A stretch of DNA of 64,000 nucleotides from Saccharopolyspora phatthalungensis (GTDB lineage: Bacteria; Actinomycetota; Actinomycetes; Mycobacteriales; Pseudonocardiaceae): positions 3,517,501 through 3,581,500 of the forward strand of contig NZ_JACHIW010000001.1 in NCBI RefSeq assembly GCF_014203395.1, in the 5' to 3' direction. The notes beneath the pieces were generated by a model. The model was not told where the DNA came from. It made no database searches and worked only from the letters and a program-made list of their open reading frames with translations. Position numbers and translations under genes: made by a program. The first letter of the stretch is position 1. Every line of letters starts with the position of its first letter. Positions 20,496-29,994 of this stretch are shown in pieces.

Positions 20496-22911
20496 CCGTG
20501 CCGTTGGGCAAGTTGGCTGGGGAGACGGCGCGGATTCGTTCCAGGCGGAAGTTGCGGTTGTCCTCGCGCAGGTGGCAGTAGGCCTCCAGCGCATTCAGGT
20601 TCACGTCGAATGGTGTGACGATCCGCGACGACGATCGGCCGTTCTGGTCCAGGTACTCGATGTGCACCGGTGTCTCGTTGTCCACCGCATCCACGAGAAG
20701 CCGGATTTCGTGGTCCGCCAGCCGCACAGCGTGTTCGGTGATGAGTAACTCGGCGCTGATCATGCCCGCTGACAGGAGCTCGATCTGGATGCCGTCATCA
20801 TGGGTCCGTTGCTGCTGAACCTCGTCGGGCTGGGCCAGCAGCCGCTCGGCGATTTCCCGGATTTCGTCGGCGTCCGGCGCTTCGGGCACCGACCAGTAGG
20901 GCTCGTCGCGCAGCTGGATCGGGGCGCGGTCGTTGCTTTTCTTGACACGTTCGACGGCGACCGTCCCGTCGGCGGTCTGCTGGATCGGGGAGTATCCGGC
21001 TTTCCGCAACGCCGCCAGGGTTTCCTTCGCCGATTTTCGCGATGCGAGCACGGTGGGCGCGAGCTCGCGCAGCGCGAGGTCGCGCAGGGATCGGTTCCGG
21101 CTTACCTCCAACAGGAGTGCTTCGTCGCCGAGCACGCAGCACTGCACCGGACGCACCTTCAGCTCGCCGAACCGCCGGCCGACATCGTTGATCAGGTATT
21201 CCAGCGTTTGCGGAATCCCGGAGTCGGAGATCTCGGCGAGGCTGCGCAGCAGGTCTTCGGTCGAGTGCCCCTGATCCATCGCCCGGCGGACCGACGCGGG
21301 GCTGAACCGCCAGGTGGACGCGGTATCCCGGTTTTCCGGATCTGCCATCAGGTTGAGCATGGCGCTGAGCGCACCGCTTGGCGTACCGGCTACCACGGCG
21401 GTGAGATCCGCTTGCAGCAGTGCGGTTTTCCGCGCACCGGGCATGAGCTTCTCGGCCGCCGAACGGAGCGCTTCATCGTCGCCTTTGCAGCAGTGCAGGC
21501 CGAATGCCGACAGCGCGCCCCGCGCGGTTGCGCCGACGGCGTCGGATTCGGCCCAGGTGAACAGCAGCGGATCGGCGATGTCGGTGACAGAGCCGTGGAT
21601 CGTAGGCCGTTTCCAGGCCAGCACCGCGCCGATCTGAGCCTGCTCGGTGAGGGCCTGCCCGCGGTCCCACTCCGCCAGCTCGCCGAGCAGATCTTGGCGC
21701 AACTCGCGGTCGATCCCATCGGAGGCACCGAGAAGCGCCGGGCCGGGCTTTTCCGCCATCCGGTCGGCCGTGGGTGCGTAGGGTAGCTCCCACCACCCGC
21801 GCAGCAACGAAACGTATTGCTGCGCGGGCGGTTCTTCCCGCCACTGCTCGGCTCCATCGGCCGGCACGATGTTGCCCGCGTCGTCGCAACTCAACAGCCC
21901 GGCCGCGGCGGCGGTTTCCAACCAGAGCCGGACGTCGTGCTGGTCGGCCTTGAACGCCTTGGCGACCTGCTTGAGCACCCGGACCCCGATACCGCCGTTT
22001 TGCAGCTGCGCCATGGGATTCGTCGCGCAGCGTTCGAGCAACCGCGCCACGCCGTCGACGAGTCTGGTCGCCGCCAGCGCCGCTGCCTGGTCGACCTCGG
22101 CGCTGTCCAGCGCGGTGGTCGGCGGTGCCGGCGGGCGGGCAGTCAGCGGCGGGTGGTAGTCGGGTCCGCGCAGCGCCAGTCCGACCTCGACCGGCATTTC
22201 CAGCAGACCGTAAACGGGAGGTTTCTCTTCCACGAAAAAGCCCCGGTCGGTCAGCCAGCGCATCTCCGGGCTCTTCGCCGCCGGGGTGGGGCCCCAGGAC
22301 GGTCTGATCTTCGGGCCGTGCCAGGCCACTTCGGTCGCGACTTCCTGCGCCTTCGCCGGTGCCTTCGCCAGCTCCGCGCGCACCTTCTCGGGGTCGCTCA
22401 GGAAATCCTTGATCAACCGCAGTGAGTCTGCCTTGCGTTTGGTCGGTGGCAGGTCGAGGGCATCGGCGATCGCACGGAGCGTGGTGGCGGTGTGCGGTTG
22501 GAGTAGCTTCTCGGCTGGATCACCCAACTCCATCGGGTTGGCGTTGCGCAACGGCCCGACCAACCGGTACGTGTTGTCCTTCGCCGTCGGCCAGATCATG
22601 GCGTTGTCCTGGAGCACGCGAAGCACTCGGTCCAGTTCGGTGCCGCTCTGCTCTTCGGCGACACCCAGGAAACGTTCGATCGCGTCACGGGTGCAACCGT
22701 CACCGAGCGTGCAGATCACCGCGAGCGCGTCGTGACATCCGGTGTCCAGCCGGTGCAGTGCGGCGCCTACCGATAAGGGCGAACTGAGCATGTTCGCCAG
22801 CTCGGAAAGCGATCGCGGACCCGGCACCAGGATTTCGGAGCGCACTCGCAGGAGCTCGGCAAGCCTGTCGGGACCGAGCGAGCGAAGCCACTGGACAAGA
22901 GTGAACGCCAT
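20488..22911 (-). CDS. Helicase-associated protein with C-terminal WYL-like domain
   Basis: 807 residues, related to the actinobacterial proteins annotated as XPB/Ssl2 helicase-like C-terminal domain, which usually lie near DNA repair helicases. N-terminal part MAFTLVQWLRSLGPDRLAELL and MLSSPLSVGAALHRLD resembles winged-helix segments. Near residues 750-800 a WYL-type pattern is visible: VHIEYLDQNGRSSSRIVTPF followed by AYCHLREDNRNFRLERI. No Walker A motif, so it is not itself an active helicase. Its last codons (NGTAS) and stop lie within the duplicated block, so the original C-terminus may have been replaced; little seems lost because the WYL pattern is complete. Confidence 0.8.
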   Translation of the reverse strand: MAFTLVQWLRSLGPDRLAELLRVRSEILVPGPRSLSELANMLSSPLSVGAALHRLDTGCHDALAVICTLGDGCTRDAIERFLGVAEEQSGTELDRVLRVLQDNAMIWPTAKDNTYRLVGPLRNANPMELGDPAEKLLQPHTATTLRAIADALDLPPTKRKADSLRLIKDFLSDPEKVRAELAKAPAKAQEVATEVAWHGPKIRPSWGPTPAAKSPEMRWLTDRGFFVEEKPPVYGLLEMPVEVGLALRGPDYHPPLTARPPAPPTTALDSAEVDQAAALAATRLVDGVARLLERCATNPMAQLQNGGIGVRVLKQVAKAFKADQHDVRLWLETAAAAGLLSCDDAGNIVPADGAEQWREEPPAQQYVSLLRGWWELPYAPTADRMAEKPGPALLGASDGIDRELRQDLLGELAEWDRGQALTEQAQIGAVLAWKRPTIHGSVTDIADPLLFTWAESDAVGATARGALSAFGLHCCKGDDEALRSAAEKLMPGARKTALLQADLTAVVAGTPSGALSAMLNLMADPENRDTASTWRFSPASVRRAMDQGHSTEDLLRSLAEISDSGIPQTLEYLINDVGRRFGELKVRPVQCCVLGDEALLLEVSRNRSLRDLALRELAPTVLASRKSAKETLAALRKAGYSPIQQTADGTVAVERVKKSNDRAPIQLRDEPYWSVPEAPDADEIREIAERLLAQPDEVQQQRTHDDGIQIELLSAGMISAELLITEHAVRLADHEIRLLVDAVDNETPVHIEYLDQNGRSSSRIVTPFDVNLNALEAYCHLREDNRNFRLERIRAVSPANLPNGTAS

Positions 22912-22959
22912 TCGTGCAGTGTTGCATTCCAGCGGATTCGTGTTTGCGGCGCCTTGGGC

Positions 22960-25248
22960 TCACATCCCGCGTAGCACCGGGGGGAGCTCGCCGGGGTGGA
23001 CGACGCCGAGCCGCTGCGTCGCGCGGGTCAGGGCCACGTAGAGGTCGTTGAGACCGCGCTCGGAGCCGGCCACGATCGTTGCCGGATCCACCACCAGGAC
23101 CGAGTCGAACTCCAGGCCCTTGGCCTGGTCGACCGTCAGCAGCACGGCCGGGGATTCCAGGTCGTCGGGCTGCGTGCCGATCACCGCGTCCGGCAGGGAT
23201 TCCGCCAGCCGCGGTCCGAGTTCGGCCAGCGACCGCGGCGGCATCAGCACCGCGAGGCGGCCTTCGTCGACCTCGCGCAACTCGTCGGTGATCGCGGCCG
23301 GCAGCTCGGCGGCCAGGTCCGCGGCCGGGATCCGGCGGGTCCACGGCTGGTGCCCGCTGGTGCGCACCGATCGCGGTGCCGCCAGTTCGGTGTCCATTTC
23401 GGACAGTACGTCGGTCGCGATGGTCATGATCTCCGCCGGGGTGCGGTAGTTGACGGTCAGCTCGGCCAGTTTCCAGCGGTCCTGGACGTACGGGTGTAGC
23501 ACGTCGTGCCAGGAGCGGGCCCCGGCCAGCGCGCCGGTCTGGGCGATGTCGCCGACCAGCGTCATCGACCGGCTGGGGCAGCGCCGCATCAGCACCCGCC
23601 ACGCCATCGCGGACAGCTCTTGTGCTTCGTCGACGATGACGTGCCCGAAGGTCCAGGTGCGGTCTTCGGCCGCGCGTTCGGCGGCGGTCAGGTCGCTGCT
23701 GGCGCGGAACCGCTCGGCCAGCAGTTCGGCGTCGAGCACGTCGGAGACGCGCAGCCGCTCCTCGTCGGCGAGCTCCTCGTCCTGCTCCATGATGTGCAGA
23801 ACGCCTTGTGCGTAGGCGAGTTCCTCGCGTTCCTGGCGTTCGCGCTCGGCTCGTGCCTGGGCGTCGTCCTTGCCGAGCAGCTCGGCGAGTTCGTCCAGCA
23901 GCGGCACGTCGCCGGGCGTCCAAGGCGTGCCCGGCAGGCGCAGCAGTTCGTCGCGTTCGGCGTCGTCGAGGTGCTTGCGGGTCGCGGTAGCCAACCGCTC
24001 CGGTGTGCCCAGCAGGTCGTCCAGGAGTTCCTGCGGGGTGAGCTCCGGCCACAGCTGGTCCAGCGTCCTGCCCACCACCGCGTCGGCGCGCAGCTCGCGG
24101 TTGATGTCGTCGAGGTCGCGGCGGTCCAGCAGGTCGCGGCCGAGCCGGTCGGCGACCTGGAGGGTCAGCGCCGAGAACATCTCGTTGCGGAAGATCCGCC
24201 GCGCCAGGTTGTGCGGCTTGCGGGACCGGCGGGCGCGGGTACGTGCCTGGGTCGCGGTGCGCCGGTCGATGCGCAGCGCCTCGCGATCGAAGGTGATCTC
24301 GGTGTAGTCCTTGGGCACCTGCTGCCGGTCGCGGACCGCGGCGGCGAGCACGGCGACCATGCTCGCGCGGCCCTTGATCTCCGCCGCCCGCGCGGATTCC
24401 TCGCCGGTGGCCGTGATCCCCGGGTACAGTCCGCCCACAGTGGACAGCAGCACGCCGGTCTCGCCGAGCGACGGCAGCACCTGTCCGATGTAGCGCAGAA
24501 ACGTCGGGTTCGGGCCGACGACCAGCACGCCGCGCTTGGACAGCTGATCGCGGAATGTGTACAGCAGGTAGGCCGCGCGGTGCAGCGCCACGGCGGTCTT
24601 GCCGGTGCCTGGGCCGCCCTGCACCACCAGCACGCCGTTCATCCCGGCGCGGATGATGCGGTCCTGCTCGCCCTGGATGGTGGCGACGATGTCCTGCATC
24701 TGCCCGGTGCGGCGGGCGTCGAGCCGGGCCAGCAGCGTGGCCTCCCCGGCCAGCCCGAGGTTGCTGCCCTGTTCGGCGGCGTCGAGGTCGAGCACCTCGT
24801 CTTCGTAGTCCAGCACCTTGCGCCAGCTGGTGCGCAGGTGGCGTCGGCGCCATACGCCGTCCCGCGCGGCGGCGGTGGCCAGGTAGAACGGCCGGGCCGC
24901 GGGGGCCCGCCAGTCCAGCAGCAGCGGTTCGTACTCGTTGTCTTCGTCGAACAACCCGAGCCGCCCCACGCGGAACGTCTCGTCGCTGTCGAGGTCCAGC
25001 CGCCCGAAGCACATCCCGTGCTCCACCGCGCTCAGCTGGGTGAGCTTGTCGGTGTACATCCGGGTGGAGATGTCGCGCTCGGTGCGGGCCTGCGGCGGAC
25101 CGCCGCTGTTGCGCAGCGTCTCCTTCAGCCGCTGCGTCGTTTCCTGCCGCAGTGCGTCCAGCTTCGCGTACAGCATCGAGAGGTACTGCTGCTCGGCTGC
25201 GATTTCTTGGTCGCGGACGGTTTCCCGATCAACTCGGGCGTTGGACAA
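22960..25248 (-). CDS. HelD/HelR-type RNA polymerase recycling ATPase
   Basis: UvrD-like superfamily 1 ATPase that removes stalled RNA polymerase from DNA; in actinobacteria relatives also protect against rifamycins. 762 residues from TTG 25248, preceded by GAGGTGG; an in-frame start at 25314 would add 22 residues. The N-terminal coiled coil (RVDRETVRDQEIAAEQQYL to RLKETLRNSG) is the arm that enters the polymerase secondary channel. Walker A GGPGTGKTAVALHR near residue 215, motif II VIVDEAQELS, motif III VGDIAQTG, motif V TVDQAKGLEFDSVLV and motif VI YVALTRATQRL are all present. No rifamycin-associated element was recognised upstream. Confidence 0.9.
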   Translation of the reverse strand: MSNARVDRETVRDQEIAAEQQYLSMLYAKLDALRQETTQRLKETLRNSGGPPQARTERDISTRMYTDKLTQLSAVEHGMCFGRLDLDSDETFRVGRLGLFDEDNEYEPLLLDWRAPAARPFYLATAAARDGVWRRRHLRTSWRKVLDYEDEVLDLDAAEQGSNLGLAGEATLLARLDARRTGQMQDIVATIQGEQDRIIRAGMNGVLVVQGGPGTGKTAVALHRAAYLLYTFRDQLSKRGVLVVGPNPTFLRYIGQVLPSLGETGVLLSTVGGLYPGITATGEESARAAEIKGRASMVAVLAAAVRDRQQVPKDYTEITFDREALRIDRRTATQARTRARRSRKPHNLARRIFRNEMFSALTLQVADRLGRDLLDRRDLDDINRELRADAVVGRTLDQLWPELTPQELLDDLLGTPERLATATRKHLDDAERDELLRLPGTPWTPGDVPLLDELAELLGKDDAQARAERERQEREELAYAQGVLHIMEQDEELADEERLRVSDVLDAELLAERFRASSDLTAAERAAEDRTWTFGHVIVDEAQELSAMAWRVLMRRCPSRSMTLVGDIAQTGALAGARSWHDVLHPYVQDRWKLAELTVNYRTPAEIMTIATDVLSEMDTELAAPRSVRTSGHQPWTRRIPAADLAAELPAAITDELREVDEGRLAVLMPPRSLAELGPRLAESLPDAVIGTQPDDLESPAVLLTVDQAKGLEFDSVLVVDPATIVAGSERGLNDLYVALTRATQRLGVVHPGELPPVLRGM

Positions 25249-25379
25249 TTCGCCACCTCGTGCCTGGGCGGGGTCGGAACGGCCCGCGGTCGACGCGCGG
25301 ACCCGACCTGCCAATATACCGCGCCCAGTGCGTGGTCCGGGAACGCGAAGGGGAGCCCGAACCCTCGCCGCCTAAGCGT

Positions 25380-25414
25380 TGGACGCCAACCCTGTCGGGG
25401 TTGGCGGCCGTCCA
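25380..25414 (-). terminator. Terminator after the lytic transglycosylase gene
   Basis: GCCAACCC (25385-25392) and GGGTTGGC (25398-25405) form a perfect 8-bp stem with a 5-nt loop, extended by TGGAC (25380-25384) and GTCCA (25410-25414). It lies 14 nt beyond the stop of the minus-strand gene at 25428. Confidence 0.7.
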
Positions 25415-25427
25415 GTAGGCGCGCGGC

Positions 25428-26264
25428 TCAGTAGCCCTGGTAGCCGCCGCCCGAGCGCATGCCGGCAACGCCGGGCACGTCGCTGACCGAACCGTAGGTC
25501 GAGATCGCGTACCTGGAGGCCGCGATGATGTTGTCCACCGGGTTGTAGATGTCCCCGTGCCCAGGCAGCGCGAAGGACTCGAAGGTCGGCTGGATGGTCT
25601 GCATCAGGCCGATCGACGGAGTACCCGCCGCGGCGTTGGAGTCCCAGTTGTTGGTGGCATTCGGATCGCCGTTGGACTCGTGCATGATGATCATGCGGAT
25701 GGCCTCGGGGTCGACCTGGTCGCGCGAGATGCCGTTCTTCTGCAGAACGTCGATCGCCTGGTCGATCCAGGTGCCGATCTGGTCCTTCGGCTTCTCGATC
25801 ACCTGCGGAGCGGGCTGCTCCTGTTTCTCCGGCGCGGCCTCGGGGGCGGGGGCGGCCTCGGGGGCGGGCGGCTGGGCCGGGGCGGGGGCGGCGGCCGGAG
25901 CCGGTGCGGGAACGTCGGCGGGTGCGGGGGCTTGCGGAACGGCCGCCGCAAGCGCGGGCGGTGGTTCGGCCTTGGCCAGCGGAGCGACGTGCGCGGCGTC
26001 CTGCACCGCTGGCTGTTCGGTTTTCGCGCTGGCCGCGCCGGTGACGATGCCGATCACGCCAAACGCGGCCACGGCGGCACCGAGCTGGACGGACCGCATC
26101 TTCGGGGGGACGCGGTGCTGCCGGTTGGCCGAGTCGCCGAGGAACGCGGCGCGGAGCCAGCGTGCCGTCTGCGGCACCGCCCGCTCCCAGCGGCGCCACC
26201 CGGACGGCCGGGGACTTCGGTCGGGGATATTTCGGTCGGGGGAATGAAGTTTGTCGGGGGTCAC
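25428..26264 (-). CDS. Secreted SLT-type lytic transglycosylase
   Basis: 278 residues. A long basic N-terminal region leads into a hydrophobic export segment (about residues 56-80, VQLGAAVAAFGVIGIVTGAAS) followed by A-S-A, then a Pro/Ala-rich linker (about 90-150) that probably crosses the cell wall. The C-terminal domain (about 160-278) is a soluble lytic transglycosylase fold with the catalytic Glu in IIMHESNGDP, then GTPSIGLMQTIQPTF and HGDIYNPVDNIIAASRYA. It cleaves peptidoglycan glycan strands. GTG 26264 follows the upstream repeats; the protein resembles Rpf-like wall enzymes in layout but has the SLT signature. Confidence 0.88.
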   Translation of the reverse strand: MTPDKLHSPDRNIPDRSPRPSGWRRWERAVPQTARWLRAAFLGDSANRQHRVPPKMRSVQLGAAVAAFGVIGIVTGAASAKTEQPAVQDAAHVAPLAKAEPPPALAAAVPQAPAPADVPAPAPAAAPAPAQPPAPEAAPAPEAAPEKQEQPAPQVIEKPKDQIGTWIDQAIDVLQKNGISRDQVDPEAIRMIIMHESNGDPNATNNWDSNAAAGTPSIGLMQTIQPTFESFALPGHGDIYNPVDNIIAASRYAISTYGSVSDVPGVAGMRSGGGYQGY

Positions 26265-26309
26265 GACAACCTAGGCTCCGGCACGGAGCGTGCGCATGCA
26301 CCGAGGTTT

Positions 26310-26331
26310 GTACCTAGATGCGTACCTAGAT
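26310..26331. repeat. Tandem 12-nt operator-like repeat
   Basis: GTACCTAGAT occurs at 26310-26319 and again at 26322-26331, a 12-nt period, in the 102-bp gap upstream of the transglycosylase gene. A third related core, CCTAGG, lies at about 26271-26276. On the minus strand the repeats read ATCTAGGTAC and sit 46-67 nt before the GTG, where a regulator or -35/-10 would be. Confidence 0.5.
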
Positions 26332-26366
26332 TACGCCAAATGGATGACGAAAAAGGAGGTGCTTAA

Positions 26367-28736
26367 CTACGGAAAGTGAGGTTCGTTGGGGCTGGTGTCG
26401 TTCTCGTCACCGGACTTCAGCGCCGCCACCCAACCGCCGATCTGCGCGCGGGACGTAAAGTCCAGCTTGGTCAGGATGTTCTGCACGTGCCCCTCGACGG
26501 TGCGCTGCGCGATCACCAGGTTCTCGGCGATCTCCTTGTTGGTGTGTCCCTGCGCGACCAGCTCAGCGATCTGCCGCTCCCGCCGCGTCAACGGCATCGG
26601 ATGCACGTTGTCCTCGGTGCGCGCCCGCGTGTTTCGCTTGACCTCCAGCGCGAAGTCGATGGTGTGCGTCAACGACAGCTGGCGGCCCCGGTCGAACGCC
26701 TCCTGGAACGCCTCGTCCCCGAGCGCGGCCCGGGTCTGCGCCTCGTGCTCGTCGTGGGCGGCGGCGAACCTCGCCCAGAATCCAGGCGCCGCACGCACGG
26801 CCTCCCACAGAGCCGAGGCCGCGCCGAACAGCCGGGCCGCGCGGTCGTTCCTGCCCTGGCGCTGCGCGATCCAGGCGAGTGTGTCGAGGTTGAAGGCGAT
26901 GCCCAGCCGGTTGTCCAGCTGGCGCTGCAGGCGGAGCGCTTCCTTCGCCGCGGCCTCGGCCCGCTCCGGCTCGCCCCGCCGCACCTCCACCTGCGCCGAC
27001 GCCCACAACTCGTAGGAGCGCCAGTACAGCTCGCCGCGTTCGGCCGTCAGCCGGATGCCCTCCGACAGCAGGCTCAATCCGGTCTCGTGATCCCCGCTCA
27101 GGCCCTTGATGAGGCCGAGCCCGTACAGGGCGAACAGCTCGCCGACGAGCACTTCGCGCTTGCGGAAATAGCTCAGCGCTTCCTCCACCAGCCCGGCCGC
27201 GCGCGGCGAGTCGTTCAGGAAGAACGCCGCCAGCCCGCGCACCAGTGCCAGGTATGCCTTCTCGGTCTCCTCGCCGCGCTGAGTGGCCAGCACCGTGGCC
27301 TGCTCCAGCATCGGCGTCACGGTGTCGAGATCGCCCTGCAGCAGAGCGAACCAGGCGCTAACCCGCAGCGCGCGCACCCGCTCGGGCATCTCGGGCGGCG
27401 TGCTGGCCAGCACCTCGTCGAGCCAGTGCCGGGCTTCACCGTTGAGACCGCGGATGCCCCAGTACTGCCAGAGGTCGGTGGAAATCCGCAGCGCCATCCC
27501 GGCCGTTCTGGGGCTCGCCGCGGCCGTGCCCAACGCGACCCGCAGATTGCCCTGGTCGCTGCGCAGCCGGCCGACCCAGGCGATCTGGTCCGGGCCGATC
27601 CATTCCGCGGCGAACCGGGCGGCCAGGTCGGCGTACCAGGCGCAGTGCCGCTGCAGCATGGTCTCCAGCTCGCCGAACTCGACGAGCTTGTCCTGGCCGT
27701 ATTCGCGCAGGATGTGCGGTAGCCGGAAGCGGACCTCCCCGCCTTCTTCCTCGCGCATCAGCACCGACTTGTCCACCAGCGAGTGCATCGCGCCCAGCAC
27801 GTCGGCATCGGAGAGTTCGGTTCCGATCACGTGCTCGGCCGCCGCCAAGTCGAAGGAGCCGGAGAACACCGACACGCGCGCCCACGTCAGGCGGTCCTGG
27901 TCGGAAACGAGCTCGTAGCTCCAGTCGATCAGCGCGCGCAGCGTCTGCTGCCGGGGCGGGGCGCCGCGGCGGCCCTCGGTGAGCAGGTCGTAGCGCTCGG
28001 AGATGCGCTGCTCCAGCTGCTGCAGCGACAGCGAACGCAGCCGGACCGCCGCCAGCTCTATCGCGAGCGGGTTGCCGTCCAGGCGATAGCACAGCCGCAT
28101 GAGCGCGGTGGCGTTGTCGCTGGTGATTTCGAATTCGGGTACCGCGGCCTTGGCCCGTTCGACGAACAGCCGGACCGAGGCGAACTGCTCGTAGGCCTCC
28201 GGCGGCGGCAGGTGCTCGATGTCGGGAACCTGGAGCGGCGGGACGACCATGGTGGCCTCGCCGGCGGCCCCGAGGGACTGCCGACTGGTGGCCAGCACCC
28301 GCACCCCGGGGCACCAGCGCACCACGGAGTCCACCAGCAGCGCGACGTCCTCGACCACGTGCTCGCAGTTGTCCAGCACGAGCAGCATCTCGCGGGACCT
28401 GAGCTGTTCGATGACGGTGTCGACGTCCTGACCGGTCGACGGGCCGCCGATGCCCAGCTGTTCGATGACCGCGTCGACCACGAGCGACCCGTCCCGGACG
28501 TCCTCCAGTTCGACGCACCAGGCCTTGTCCCGGAACGAGCGGCGCATGTTGCCGGCGACCCGCATCGCCAGCCGCGTCTTGCCGACACCACCGGGGCCCG
28601 TGAGGGTGACCACCCGGGATTCCGCGAGCAGGCGCTTGGTAAGGGTGATCTCGCGGCGTCGACCGACGAAGCTCGTGACGTCGGCCGGGAGGTTGCCCGT
28701 TGACTCTCGCACACGGGCCCGAACAGTGGAGACCAC
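26367..28736 (-). CDS. LuxR-family ATPase regulator (AfsR/LAL-like, 789 aa)
   Basis: Large transcription regulator. An N-terminal NB-ARC-type ATPase (SFVGRRREI, Walker A TGPGGVGKTRLA near residue 46, Walker B LLVLDNCEHV, sensor RVLATSR, GNPLAIELAA) is followed by an extended TPR-like region (about 400-680) and a C-terminal LuxR helix-turn-helix (LTRRERQIAELVAQGHTNKEIA and RTVEGHVQNILTKLDFTSR). It fits the family that integrates a ligand or protein signal in ATP-dependent fashion. No dedicated biosynthetic cluster lies beside it; the transglycosylase gene is 102 nt downstream on the same strand. GTG 28736 used; no strong ribosome binding site. Confidence 0.9.
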   Translation of the reverse strand: MVSTVRARVRESTGNLPADVTSFVGRRREITLTKRLLAESRVVTLTGPGGVGKTRLAMRVAGNMRRSFRDKAWCVELEDVRDGSLVVDAVIEQLGIGGPSTGQDVDTVIEQLRSREMLLVLDNCEHVVEDVALLVDSVVRWCPGVRVLATSRQSLGAAGEATMVVPPLQVPDIEHLPPPEAYEQFASVRLFVERAKAAVPEFEITSDNATALMRLCYRLDGNPLAIELAAVRLRSLSLQQLEQRISERYDLLTEGRRGAPPRQQTLRALIDWSYELVSDQDRLTWARVSVFSGSFDLAAAEHVIGTELSDADVLGAMHSLVDKSVLMREEEGGEVRFRLPHILREYGQDKLVEFGELETMLQRHCAWYADLAARFAAEWIGPDQIAWVGRLRSDQGNLRVALGTAAASPRTAGMALRISTDLWQYWGIRGLNGEARHWLDEVLASTPPEMPERVRALRVSAWFALLQGDLDTVTPMLEQATVLATQRGEETEKAYLALVRGLAAFFLNDSPRAAGLVEEALSYFRKREVLVGELFALYGLGLIKGLSGDHETGLSLLSEGIRLTAERGELYWRSYELWASAQVEVRRGEPERAEAAAKEALRLQRQLDNRLGIAFNLDTLAWIAQRQGRNDRAARLFGAASALWEAVRAAPGFWARFAAAHDEHEAQTRAALGDEAFQEAFDRGRQLSLTHTIDFALEVKRNTRARTEDNVHPMPLTRRERQIAELVAQGHTNKEIAENLVIAQRTVEGHVQNILTKLDFTSRAQIGGWVAALKSGDENDTSPNEPHFP

Positions 28737-28860
28737 GCCCCGAGCTTAACCCGCTCCGCGGGCCGCTGACCTGGGATCTTGTTCCGGACCCCGGGCCCCG
28801 GGCACCGGGCACCGCCGGCTGGCGCGGCCTGCTAGGAACATGCGGATGTTGGGAGGAGCA

Positions 28861-29580
28861 GTGCGCGACACCGTGGAGCCGAGGTTTGCGGGCTTCGGCA
28901 GGGGAGCGGTCGAGTTCTATGCAGGACTCGAACGAGTCCAGGCGGGCCTGCTGGATTCGCGCCAAGAGGTGGGCAGCGCCAAGGCGTATTGGAGCGAGAA
29001 CCTCGTGTTCTACCGGGAGCACGTCCGCGGGCCGATGGAGGCTTTGCTCGCCGAGCTGGAGCCCGAGTTCGCCCCGGGATTCGGGACCGGCAAGGTTTTC
29101 CGTCCGCATCGGGATGTGCGGTTCAGCGCCGACAAGTCGCCCTACAAGACGCACTGCGGCGCCGTGATCGAGCAGGGGCGCGGTGGCGGCGCCTACTACG
29201 TCGAGATCAGCGCGGACGGGATGCTCGTCGCCGGCGGCTGCTTCCACACCGAATCCGACCAACTCGCGCGATTGCGCGCCGCGGTGGACACCGACATCCA
29301 CGGCGAACGGCTTCGGGCGCTGCTGGATGAGCTCGTCGGCCAGGAGTGGGAGATCGCGGGGGAGACGCTCAAGAGCCGACCGCGCGGTTTCGCCGCCGAG
29401 CATCCCAGGCTGGATCTGTTGCGGCACCGCACGCTGTACGTGTCCCGCAGTTGGGAGGCCGACGACACCCTGTACGAACGCGCTTGCCTGGAGCGGGTTC
29501 GGCAATCCTGGGTCGCGGTGCGCGAACTCAACCAATGGTGCGCCGATCACATCGGCGTCACCGAGAAGAAGCGCCGCTGA
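28861..29580 (+). CDS. DUF2461 family protein
   Basis: 239 residues, TIGR02453-type. GTG 28861 follows GGGAGGAG; an ATG 21 nt earlier is in frame but has no ribosome binding site. Family blocks: FYAGLERVQAGLLDSR, GTGKVFRPHRDVRFSADKSPYKTH, GGGAYYVEISADGMLVAGGCF and LKSRPRGFAAEHPRLDLLRHRTLYV. Widespread in bacteria and fungi, function unknown; the conserved Arg/Lys/Asp pattern suggests nucleotide or phosphate binding, but this is unproven. Its end overlaps the converging VanZ-like gene by 23 nt. Confidence 0.88.
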   Translation: MRDTVEPRFAGFGRGAVEFYAGLERVQAGLLDSRQEVGSAKAYWSENLVFYREHVRGPMEALLAELEPEFAPGFGTGKVFRPHRDVRFSADKSPYKTHCGAVIEQGRGGGAYYVEISADGMLVAGGCFHTESDQLARLRAAVDTDIHGERLRALLDELVGQEWEIAGETLKSRPRGFAAEHPRLDLLRHRTLYVSRSWEADDTLYERACLERVRQSWVAVRELNQWCADHIGVTEKKRR

Positions 29581-29920
29581 ACCGCCGCACGGCGGCGATG
29601 ATCGCCCAGCCAACCGCTGCGCCCGCCATGTCGACCAGCCCGTCGGTCAATTCGCAGCTGCGGCCCAGCGGCAGCAGCCCCTGCAGCACCTCCGACGCCG
29701 CCGCGTAGCCGACCAGGCCGGGCAGCAGCCTCGACGTCGGGAACCCGGCGATCCGGCCGGTGCCGGCCAACGTCGCAAACAGCACGAAATGCACCACTTT
29801 GTCGGTGCCGGGCGGCGCGGTCGGCACCCCCGATTCCGGCATGAACAGAATGACCAGACTGGCCAGCGCCGCGATCCCGAACGGTATCCGGGTGCGCCGT
29901 GTTCTGTAATGATCCAGCAA
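29558..29920 (-). CDS. VanZ-like membrane protein
   Basis: 120 residues with about four hydrophobic segments and the VanZ-like pattern: TDKVVHFVLFATLAG, SRLLPGLVGYAAASEVLQGLLP and ELTDGLVDMAGAAVGWAI (His, Glu and Asp positions conserved). VanZ relatives affect teicoplanin susceptibility or cell-envelope processes; the precise role is unknown. TTG 29920 is the only reasonable start and has a weak ribosome binding site. It diverges from pyk. Confidence 0.8.
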   Translation of the reverse strand: MLDHYRTRRTRIPFGIAALASLVILFMPESGVPTAPPGTDKVVHFVLFATLAGTGRIAGFPTSRLLPGLVGYAAASEVLQGLLPLGRSCELTDGLVDMAGAAVGWAIIAAVRRFSGASSR

Positions 29921-29980
29921 CGATTTCCCCGATCGGCGTCGACAGGCATGGCTGATTGCTGCGTGCGCCGGTCAACAGAC

Positions 29981-29986
29981 TACGCT
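29981..29986 (+). promoter_or_regulatory. pyk -10 element (leaderless start)
   Basis: TACGCT (TANNNT) ends 8 nt before the GTG of pyk, and no Shine-Dalgarno sequence is present, so transcription probably begins at or within two bases of the start codon. Confidence 0.45.
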
Positions 29987-29994
29987 GGCATAAC

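Noticed and set aside
27436..29613. 725-codon minus-strand frame across the LuxR regulator and DUF2461
   Set aside because: Out of frame with the LuxR gene; composition typical of a shadow.
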